Below, in pieces: positions 6,284 through 12,991 of a stretch of DNA of 16,714 nucleotides. The DNA comes from CAZOOA01 sp964581355 (GTDB lineage: Bacteria > Bacillota > Dethiobacteria > DTU022 > UBA8154): assembly GCA_964581355.1 (NCBI GenBank), contig CAZOOA010000062.1:1-16714 (forward strand), read 5' to 3'. Position 1 is the first letter of the stretch, and each line of letters starts with the position of its first letter. The notes under the pieces were generated by a model. That model was not told the DNA's origin, ran no database searches, and saw only the letters and a program-made list of their open reading frames with translations. Position numbers and translations under genes: made by a program.

Positions 6284-8152
6284 CTACTGCTGCAGCTCAT
6301 TGTTCACCCAGGTCCCAAATACTTCCGTGCCGTCCGGATAAATCAGCGTGCCTTCCCCGTGCTGAAAACCGTCCTGCCAATCCCCTTCGTAGCGCGTCCC
6401 GTCGGACCAGGTATAGGTGCCGTACCCATGCCGGATGTCATTTCTCCATTCACCTACGTACGAGGTATCGTTGGGCCAGTGGGACGTCCCATGTCCATTG
6501 CGCATATCGTTTTCCCAATCCCCGACATAGCGGACATTGTTGGCCGATACGTAAGACCCGTAGCCATGCTTTTTCCCTTCAACCCACTCACCCTCGTATA
6601 ATTGCCCGTCGGGGCCAACCCAACGGCCTTCACCATGGGGCAGGCCGTCCACCCAGGAGCCTTCGTACTCATCCCCGCCTGCTCCTGTCCAACTCCCCTC
6701 TCCGTGCGGCCTTTCGCCATCGTGTTCTCCGGTATACTCACCTCCTTCATAGGAAATAGCCCCGACCTGAATATCCCTTGCTGCTTCAGGTAGATCATTT
6801 TGCCCATTTTCTCCCGGCTCAACACCTGCGAGCACATCATCCAGCGAGCCGTCTTCTCCAACTGCAGCACCCGGTCCATCCCCACCGGCTGCTTCATTTA
6901 TTTCCACGCCCCCATTGGCCGCCGGTTCGGGGTCGGAACGGGTCAGAAAAAAGACGCCGGAACCTGCCAGAAGCAGAACAACCAAAGCTCCGCCAGCAAT
7001 CAAATACAGGTTCTTGTTTTTACCCGGAGGCGCAGCCGGGGAAATCGCCCCCCCGTGAGGGGCAGCGCCGGCAGAAGCCCCGCCGGCCTGGACTTTGGGT
7101 GGGGGCGGAGGCGGCGGCACCGCCCCGGGACGCAGAGCCGAAGCCTGGCCGGCAGAAGCCGCAGCTGGGGCCGCTGCGCCAGGAGGCATTTCCCCCAGCA
7201 GGGCCGCCTGGAATTCCTCTACCGATTGAAAACGGTCCCCTGCCCGCACAGCCAGGGCCTTAAGCAAGGCCTGCTCCTGGAGCGAATCAATTTCAACATC
7301 CATCCGGGAGGGGGGTATCAGGGTGTCCTCCTCCAACCGGTCCAGGGATTCCGGGGGCATCTGGCCGGCAATCACCCGGTAGATGGTGGCTGCCACGGCA
7401 TAGATATCCGTCCAGGGGCCCTGGACCCCTTTGCTGCGGTACTGCTCTTCCGGGGTAAAGCCGGGCTTCATGATGATGGAAAGGCTGCGCCCTTTTTCGC
7501 CGATGGCCTGCCGGGCCGCACCGAAATCGATCAGGATGACCTGCCCTTTCATATTGATAAAGATGTTGTCCGGGCTGATATCCCGGTGCAGGATCTCCAC
7601 GGCATGGACCTCTTTCAGGGCATCCAGGACAGGCATCATGATCTGCAGGGCTTTGCTGACAGGCAGCGCCCCCCCTTCCTCGGCCACCAGGCCTTTCAGG
7701 GTAACCCCTTCAATATAATGCATCACCAGGTAGGCTGTACCGTTGGCCCGAAAGAAATCCCGTACGGAAACAATGCTGGGGTGCCCTTCGAACTGGGCCA
7801 GGGTCCGGGCCTCCTGCAGGAACTTCTCCAGCCCGTACTCAAACTGGTCGTTTAGCGCCCCCGTGTAAGCGCTGACCATGCTGTGCCCCGCTGCCCGTGA
7901 AGCCAGGTCCTGGGGCATGTATTCTTTCACGGCCAGCTTAATGTTCAGGTTCAGGTCCCAGGCCAGGTAGGTGATGCCAAAACCGCCCTGCCCCAGCACC
8001 CGGCCTATTAAGTACTTTTCATTGAGCACCGTGCGGGGCGGCAGGTGCTGGGGAGATTCGGGCATGGTCCCCTCCACCCAGCCGCAATGGGGGCATTCGT
8101 CCTGCTCTCCCCGGTCTTTGATACAGCCCATGCAAAGGCGTTCCGAATCCAT
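6284..8152 (-). CDS. Membrane Ser/Thr protein kinase with outside MORN repeats
   Basis: A 622-residue protein. The N-terminal ribbon has C7, C10, C20 and C23. The kinase domain (about 46-315) has the glycine loop GQGGFG (54-59), K76, HRDISPDN (D191, N196), DFG (209-211) and PGFTPEEQY as activation segment. Ser replaces the usual Lys of the HRDxKPxN loop. A Pro/Ala/Gly linker (320-377) leads through KNK to a membrane helix (about 382-403). After an acidic Gly-rich stalk come six complete MORN repeats of exactly 23 residues (473-610) and a partial seventh. Basic residues before the helix place the kinase inside and MORN outside. The ATG at 8152 is chosen over one at 8206 because AGGAGG lies upstream and the N-terminus then matches its paralogue at 9454-11499. 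The 163 bases before it contain only a weak hairpin. Confidence 0.94.
   Translation of the reverse strand: MDSERLCMGCIKDRGEQDECPHCGWVEGTMPESPQHLPPRTVLNEKYLIGRVLGQGGFGITYLAWDLNLNIKLAVKEYMPQDLASRAAGHSMVSAYTGALNDQFEYGLEKFLQEARTLAQFEGHPSIVSVRDFFRANGTAYLVMHYIEGVTLKGLVAEEGGALPVSKALQIMMPVLDALKEVHAVEILHRDISPDNIFINMKGQVILIDFGAARQAIGEKGRSLSIIMKPGFTPEEQYRSKGVQGPWTDIYAVAATIYRVIAGQMPPESLDRLEEDTLIPPSRMDVEIDSLQEQALLKALAVRAGDRFQSVEEFQAALLGEMPPGAAAPAAASAGQASALRPGAVPPPPPPPKVQAGGASAGAAPHGGAISPAAPPGKNKNLYLIAGGALVVLLLAGSGVFFLTRSDPEPAANGGVEINEAAGGDGPGAAVGEDGSLDDVLAGVEPGENGQNDLPEAARDIQVGAISYEGGEYTGEHDGERPHGEGSWTGAGGDEYEGSWVDGLPHGEGRWVGPDGQLYEGEWVEGKKHGYGSYVSANNVRYVGDWENDMRNGHGTSHWPNDTSYVGEWRNDIRHGYGTYTWSDGTRYEGDWQDGFQHGEGTLIYPDGTEVFGTWVNNELQQ
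7399..7436. repeat. 38-base identity shared by the two kinase genes, copy 1
   Basis: This 38-base segment is identical to 10745-10782. It encodes the stretch after the activation segment, including GVQGPWTDIYA. It marks the two kinase genes as paralogues. Confidence 0.9.
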
Positions 8153-8315
8153 TGTTTCCCTCCTAATATTATCGTGCCATTCCCCCGGCGTTTCCTGTGC
8201 TGCCATAAAGACCCTGGAGCAAAAGGTGTCTATTCATGAAACCGCCCAAGTGTCACCCCGGGTTGGGCCGATTGGCAATTCAGCGTTCGGCAGTTATAAA
8301 AGCATGCGTGCCCAT

Positions 8316-9431
8316 TTAATGTTGCCTGCTTCTCCCTCGCACCAGGAAAAAAACGCCCACAAGGGCTGCCAGCACAACTGCCGCCCCGGCAATGATCGCC
8401 ATAGTCACGAAAGACCCCGGCTCTCCATCCGATCCGGCCTCGCCTGCAGCAAGATCATCGTCAATCGTTAATTCTTCCCCGGTTAAGCCCTCATCCACCT
8501 CGATTATTTCGTCTTCCCGGTTTGAGTTTTGGTCAACCTGTTCACCGGGCGGTGCTCCGTTGTCCTCACCGACCGTCACCGTGCAGTACGCGTAAATGGT
8601 GCTGTTTTCAGCAGAACGGGCAACCACCCGGGCCTGGCCGGGACTGCGGCCTGTGATCACGCCCCGGTCGTCAACAAAGACCACGGAGTTGTCGCTGGAT
8701 TCCCAGCGGATCCGCTGGTCGGTGGCATCACGGGGCATCACCCAGGCATCCAGGGCTCGTTCTTCTTCCAGGGAAAGGGTTGTTTCATAAAGGTCCAGCT
8801 GCACCCGCTCCACCAGGACAATGACCTCAACCTGTGCGGAAGCCCGTTTGTCCCCGTCCTCGGCAACAACGGTTACCGTGGCTGTTCCCGGCGCCAGGGC
8901 TTCTATCTCCGCGCCCAGGCCGTCCCGGGAAATGATCTCAACCCGCTCGTCGTCACTGGAAGCCCAGCGCACCGCCTGGTTGGTCGCATCAGCCGGGAAA
9001 ATGGATGCCCGAAACTGTTTGGTATCGCCACGGATCAGGGTCGTTTCCGATACATCCAGGGAAACCCGCTCCACAGGCACAACAACCCGCACCTGGCAGG
9101 AAGCCCGTTTGTCCCCGTCTTCTGTGAGCACCGTTACCGTTGCCGTCCCGGCCGCCATTGCCCTGACCCGGGCGGAAAGCCCCCCTTCGGAAGACACCTG
9201 GACCACCCCGGTGTCGCTGGAAACCCAGCGCACCGCCCGGTTGGTCGCTTCAGCCGGGGAAATGGAAGCCGTCAGGGTCTGGGTGCTGTTACGGTTGAGA
9301 ACCAGGCTGGAACGATTCAAACTGACCCCGCTTACCGCTACCGAGGATTGGGCCACCTGTCCCAGGGGGTAAGAGTTAAACAGAATGAAAGATATGAATA
9401 ATAGCAACCAAACTGCAGCCCTGTATTTCAT
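8316..9431 (-). CDS. Membrane-anchored surface protein with three BIG2 domains
   Basis: A 371-residue protein with an N-terminal signal sequence (hydrophobic 6-20, cleavage roughly 25-30). Three bacterial Ig-like group 2 domains follow at about 33-118, 119-206 and 207-288, each with RWxSSD and, in the first two, the ending GTATVTV-EDGDKRAS. Domains 1 and 2 are also alike as DNA: a 21-base identity occurs at 8838-8858 and 9099-9119, a period of 261 bases or 87 residues. An acidic stalk (about 289-340) precedes a membrane helix (341-364) and a basic tail RGRSRQH. There is no LPxT signal, so it should stay membrane-bound with its Ig domains outside. It sits between the two MORN kinase genes, 22 bases after the first; GAGGTG precedes its ATG. 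A ligand, adhesin or spacer role is possible; the binding partner is unknown. Confidence 0.88.
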   Translation of the reverse strand: MKYRAAVWLLLFISFILFNSYPLGQVAQSSVAVSGVSLNRSSLVLNRNSTQTLTASISPAEATNRAVRWVSSDTGVVQVSSEGGLSARVRAMAAGTATVTVLTEDGDKRASCQVRVVVPVERVSLDVSETTLIRGDTKQFRASIFPADATNQAVRWASSDDERVEIISRDGLGAEIEALAPGTATVTVVAEDGDKRASAQVEVIVLVERVQLDLYETTLSLEEERALDAWVMPRDATDQRIRWESSDNSVVFVDDRGVITGRSPGQARVVARSAENSTIYAYCTVTVGEDNGAPPGEQVDQNSNREDEIIEVDEGLTGEELTIDDDLAAGEAGSDGEPGSFVTMAIIAGAAVVLAALVGVFFLVRGRSRQH

Positions 9432-9453
9432 CTTCCCACCTCATTTTTGTCGC

Positions 9454-11499
9454 TTAGCGACCGATAAAAACATCCTCATCCCAGAGCCCGTGCTGGATGC
9501 TGCCCTCGGGATGGTGCATGGTCCCTTCACCGTGCTTTTTGCCGTCTTTCCAGTAACCCACGTACTTTCTTTCACCGCGCTGGGGCAGTCCCGGGATATG
9601 CTGCCGGGGATAGACCAAAGTCCCGTAGCCGTGGGGCAGCCCGCCTTTCAATTCTCCTGTATAAACGCCACCGCTGAACTCAATGGTCCCTGTCTTTAGT
9701 TCGCCTGACGCCCCCGCTTCCTCGGCACCCCACAGGGCCGGATCAACGGGGCCTACTTCTATTTCATTGGCCTCTCCCGGGCGGTCATTCACCGTGTCGT
9801 GGTTTACGGCCCCTCCGGGCGCGCGCGGCGGCACCCCCTGCCAGAAGGAAGAAGACAGGGCAAAAACAGCGGCCAGAATCAGCGCCCCCAAAATCGCCCC
9901 CACGAAGAGAAAAACCTTTCCGGGGGAGGAAAGCAGCCCACTCGACTGCTTTTTGCCCCCGGCAGCATGGTGCCGGGAAGGCGGAGAAGGGGCAGAAGGG
10001 GCAGGAGGAACAGGTTCTCCAAGGGTCTGCAGCACACTTCCCTGCTCTGACAATAGCTGGTTCCCTTCCAGGGCCAGGGTTACTCCGCTCAACCGGACCC
10101 GGTTGCCCGGACGCAGCTCTTCGGCATCGCCTACAGGTCTATCGTCGAGGAACGTGCCGTGGGTGCTGCCCCGGTCGGCAAGATACCATTTTCCCCCGTG
10201 GAAAAAAATACAGGCATGATAGCGGGAAACGGCGTTATCCTCCAGGACAATGTCGTTGTCCGGGGCCCGCCCGATATTGATTTTATCCACAGGTGGCGCG
10301 GCATGCCCGGGAAAAGGATGGGGCGCGCTGTCAGCCGGCAAAAATGGGGGACTATCCGCCGGGGGATAGGACGGTTCTTCCGTCATATCCCGGGAAACTG
10401 GCAACGGATAAAACGGTGAGGCCGGATGTGCCTGGGTCTGCTCATGGCCTTCTACCGGCGGAACAACGTCTTCCCCGGGGATGCCGCCTTCAGGCCGCTC
10501 CTCCACTGCAGCGGGAGGGGCAGCGGGTCCGGATGATGCGGACCACAGCGCTTCCTGGAACTGTTCCACTGCCTGGAAACGGTCTTCCCCCCGGACGGCC
10601 AGAGCTTTTAGTAAGACCTCTTCCTCCTGGGGCGCAATCTGTACTCCCAGGTATGACGGGGGCAGCATCAGGTCCTCTTCCATCCGGTCCAGTGACTCCG
10701 GAGCCATCCGGCCTGTAATAGCCCGGTAAAAGGTCGCCGCCACAGCATAGATATCCGTCCAGGGGCCCTGGACCCCTTTGCTCCGGTATTGTTCCTCGGG
10801 AGCATAACCGGGTTTGAGGACCACGGAAAGATGCTTTCCTTTTTCACCGATAGCCTGGCGGGCCGCACCAAAATCGATCAGGACCACCCTGCCGCTTTTG
10901 CTCATAAAAATATTATCGGGACTGATATCCCGGTGCAGCACACCCTGCTCATGGACGGCTTTCAGCGCATCCAAAACAGGCATAATAATGGCAAGGGCAT
11001 CGCGAAAAGGCAGGGCTACGCTCCGTAAGTCCAGGTATTCTTTCAGGGTGATCCCTTCCAGGTAGATCATGACCAGGTAGGCGGTCCCGTTGGCCTTGAA
11101 GAAGTCCCGCACGGAAATGATGTTGGGATGCCCTTCAAACCGGGCCAGGGTGCGCGCCTCCAGCAGAAACTTTTCCAGGGCATAGCTGTACTGCTCTTCA
11201 AAGCTCTCCGAGTGGATGGAGATCTCCTGGCTCCCTGCCTCCCGGGAAACCATATCCCGGGGAAAATATTCTTTAACCGCCAGCTTCATATCCAGGAAGG
11301 TGTCAACAGCCAGGTAGGTAATGCCAAAGCCGCCCTGTCCCAGCACCCGACCCAGGTAATAGCGGTCGTTCAACAGGGTGCGCGGGGGCAGCTGCTGGCT
11401 GGACTCCTGGGGCGTGCCTTCTTCCCACCCGCACTGCGGGCAGGTGAGCGCGCTGCCTTTTTCAAACATACAACCCATGCACAGATGCTCTACGTTCAT
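9454..11499 (-). CDS. Membrane Ser/Thr protein kinase with internal FHA and outside MORN repeats
   Basis: A 681-residue paralogue of the kinase at 6284-8152, alignable without gaps through about residue 320. It has the Cys4 ribbon (C7, C10, C20, C23), GQGGFG (54-59), K76, HRDISPDN (D191, N196), DFG (209-211) and PGYAPEEQY. Unlike the paralogue it inserts an FHA phosphothreonine-binding domain (about 405-478; GR 410-411, SRYH 425-428, STHGT 445-449) between the Pro-rich linker and the membrane helix (about 528-550). Basic residues before the helix (GGKK) keep kinase and FHA inside. The outside part is short: about two MORN units (from 613 and 646), the first interrupted by a ten-residue insertion, plus a fragment. 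The start matches the paralogue; its ribosome site is weak (AAAGAAG). It follows the FHA protein gene by 43 bases. Confidence 0.94.
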   Translation of the reverse strand: MNVEHLCMGCMFEKGSALTCPQCGWEEGTPQESSQQLPPRTLLNDRYYLGRVLGQGGFGITYLAVDTFLDMKLAVKEYFPRDMVSREAGSQEISIHSESFEEQYSYALEKFLLEARTLARFEGHPNIISVRDFFKANGTAYLVMIYLEGITLKEYLDLRSVALPFRDALAIIMPVLDALKAVHEQGVLHRDISPDNIFMSKSGRVVLIDFGAARQAIGEKGKHLSVVLKPGYAPEEQYRSKGVQGPWTDIYAVAATFYRAITGRMAPESLDRMEEDLMLPPSYLGVQIAPQEEEVLLKALAVRGEDRFQAVEQFQEALWSASSGPAAPPAAVEERPEGGIPGEDVVPPVEGHEQTQAHPASPFYPLPVSRDMTEEPSYPPADSPPFLPADSAPHPFPGHAAPPVDKINIGRAPDNDIVLEDNAVSRYHACIFFHGGKWYLADRGSTHGTFLDDRPVGDAEELRPGNRVRLSGVTLALEGNQLLSEQGSVLQTLGEPVPPAPSAPSPPSRHHAAGGKKQSSGLLSSPGKVFLFVGAILGALILAAVFALSSSFWQGVPPRAPGGAVNHDTVNDRPGEANEIEVGPVDPALWGAEEAGASGELKTGTIEFSGGVYTGELKGGLPHGYGTLVYPRQHIPGLPQRGERKYVGYWKDGKKHGEGTMHHPEGSIQHGLWDEDVFIGR
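10745..10782. repeat. 38-base identity shared by the two kinase genes, copy 2
   Basis: Identical to 7399-7436 and in the same position of the kinase domain. Coding constraint alone would allow synonymous changes, so recent duplication or gene conversion is possible. Confidence 0.9.
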
Positions 11500-11542
11500 C
11501 TTCTTTCGACCTGCTTTCCAGGAAGGTCAACCCCGGGATATT

Positions 11543-12136
11543 TTACTCCGCTTCGTCCTCCTGCCCCCACTGGAAGGATTCGCCGCAGAACGGCAGGAAT
11601 AAAAGTTTCGTGTCCCCCAGTTCAATGGCGTCGTAGGGTTTCAGCACTTCGGGAGTAATGACCTCATCATCGTTTAAAAAAACCAGCCTCTTGCTGTCAC
11701 CAGGGTAAAGTCGGAAGGATTGATTCTTGGGATTATAGCTGATCACAGCATGATTCTCCCGGGAGATGGTTTCGTCTCCCGGAATACTGATATCCATGTT
11801 TTCCCCGCGCCCGATAAAGTTTCGTTCCGGGGTGATACGGAAATCCCGCCCTTTGGCGGCCCCTTTCACGGCCACCAGCCACCCCACTACAGGCTCTACG
11901 CTGACATCAACTCCCATCCTCTTGTGGAAAACGCCCACGGTCTTGCCTTCATCAGGGGGCGCAGAACCAGATGCCGGCCGGGTTGCCCCAACTCCACCGT
12001 CTCCGGGTGGGCTCGGGCGCTTGGCCATGGTTTTCTGGATATCAATATCCAGGTCCTGGACCCCGCAAAAAGGACAGGAGGTATGCTTTGCCGAATCATA
12101 GTAATGGCCTTTCGTACACCGGGTTAGCGACTGCAT
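11543..12136 (-). CDS. Soluble FHA protein with N-terminal zinc-ribbon-like segment
   Basis: A 197-residue cytoplasmic protein. Residues 7-24 (CTKGHYYDSAKHTSCPFC) offer three Cys and two His for a small metal knuckle. A flexible Pro/Gly linker (about 38-68) carries two Thr in similar settings, QKTM (T36) and GKTV (T66), candidate phosphorylation sites. The FHA domain covers about 85-182: FIGRG (107-111), ISRENH (124-129), and LNDDEV where many FHA domains have an Asn-Gly turn. FHA domains bind phosphothreonine, so this is a likely adaptor or substrate of the neighbouring kinase, comparable in concept to GarA-type proteins that are switched by N-terminal phosphorylation (analogy, not homology shown). 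GGAGGAG lies four to five bases before the ATG. It is 99 bases after the PP2C gene; that gap shows nothing notable. Confidence 0.9.
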   Translation of the reverse strand: MQSLTRCTKGHYYDSAKHTSCPFCGVQDLDIDIQKTMAKRPSPPGDGGVGATRPASGSAPPDEGKTVGVFHKRMGVDVSVEPVVGWLVAVKGAAKGRDFRITPERNFIGRGENMDISIPGDETISRENHAVISYNPKNQSFRLYPGDSKRLVFLNDDEVITPEVLKPYDAIELGDTKLLFLPFCGESFQWGQEDEAE

Positions 12137-12235
12137 GTCACTCCTCCAATCTTTGGGTAATGGTCCTTCTTCTATCTCGCGGCTTGCTCCACATCAAGCT
12201 ATTGGAATTGCCTTCCAGCCTGCTCGACACAGAGA

Positions 12236-12985
12236 TCATCTTTCGGCCGTCAGCACAGCCAGGGCCGAGTAATTATCCTGGTCCTGGGCTGCCCGGGCCA
12301 GCAGCCTGCTTTCCATCCTAGACAGCCAGGTTTCAGGATCACGGCTGTGGGACAGGTCTTTTTCCATTTCTTCCTCCAGGACCCGTTCCCAAAAGCCGTC
12401 GCTGCAGAGCAAAAATGCGTCGCCGCGCTGGAGTTCCACCGGCCTTTGCCGCAGGGTAACCCGGGAAATATCACCGCCGTCAAAGGCCCGGGTCAAACGG
12501 TTGCGGTCTTCATGATAACGGACCTCTTCCTGGGGGATATCCCCGGCGCTGGCCATGGCCTGGGGGACACTGTGGTCCCGGGTCTGGAAGGCCAGGGCCC
12601 CGGAAGCAAAGTAATACAGCCGGGAGTCTCCCACATGGGCCCAGGTGGCCCGCTTGAAATCCGTCAGCAGGACCACCAGGGTCGTCTTCATGTTCTGCTG
12701 CTCCTGTTCTTTATTCAGGGCAGCAGTAAACGCTTTTCGGGCTCGTTCCAGGTACTCTTCAAGTTTTTCCAGGGACATGCCGGGGGACAGGGTGAAAGCC
12801 TCCAAAAGACTTTCACCGGTAACCCTGGCAGCCGCACCGCTTCCCCGGTACGCTCCCAGCCCGTCGGCCACAAGATAACAGCCGAACCCATCTATTTCCT
12901 GGTAGGAACAATAATCCTGGTTGCTTTTCCGATCCCCGATCCGGGATAACATCGCTGATTGTAATTTTATCGATTGTAATTTCAT
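12236..12985 (-). CDS. PP2C-type Ser/Thr protein phosphatase (compact)
   Basis: A 249-residue cytoplasmic protein that is almost only a PP2C catalytic domain. Metal-site motifs are NQD (D24), VADGLG (D41), HVGDSR (D120), CSDGF (D196) and QDN (D237). The usual DGMGG is DGLGA here, which leaves the metal-binding Asp and first Gly intact. It should reverse phosphorylation by the two kinases of the block. Its ATG lies six bases past the stop of the protease gene, and the GGAG ribosome site overlaps the protease's last codons, so the two are probably translationally coupled. An alternative start at Met12 would remove a duplicated five-residue N-terminus (see repeat). Confidence 0.93.
   Translation of the reverse strand: MKLQSIKLQSAMLSRIGDRKSNQDYCSYQEIDGFGCYLVADGLGAYRGSGAAARVTGESLLEAFTLSPGMSLEKLEEYLERARKAFTAALNKEQEQQNMKTTLVVLLTDFKRATWAHVGDSRLYYFASGALAFQTRDHSVPQAMASAGDIPQEEVRYHEDRNRLTRAFDGGDISRVTLRQRPVELQRGDAFLLCSDGFWERVLEEEMEKDLSHSRDPETWLSRMESRLLARAAQDQDNYSALAVLTAER
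12956..12985. repeat. 15-base tandem duplication at a phosphatase start
   Basis: On the minus strand two 15-base units, ATGAAATTACAATCG and ATAAAATTACAATCA, lie head to tail and encode MKLQS and IKLQS. Two of fifteen bases differ. Confidence 0.8.
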
Positions 12986-12991
12986 CGTCTG

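Noticed and set aside
6800..7855. Long open frame on the plus strand opposite the MORN kinase
   Set aside because: It is the reverse frame of a clearly functional kinase in GC-rich DNA, has no ribosome site and gives a Pro/Gly/Arg-rich protein with no domain. The same holds for the plus-strand frames at 2338-3201, 8529-9401 and 1290-1964.
8244..8268. GCCCAA/TTGGGC hairpin between the BIG2 gene and the MORN kinase gene
   Set aside because: The stem is only six pairs and is followed by just three T on the minus strand, so neither a terminator nor an attenuator can be supported.
12236..12985. Loss of activity in the compact PP2C because DGMGG is DGLGA
   Set aside because: The metal-binding Asp residues at all five motif positions are present, and the changed positions are not metal ligands.
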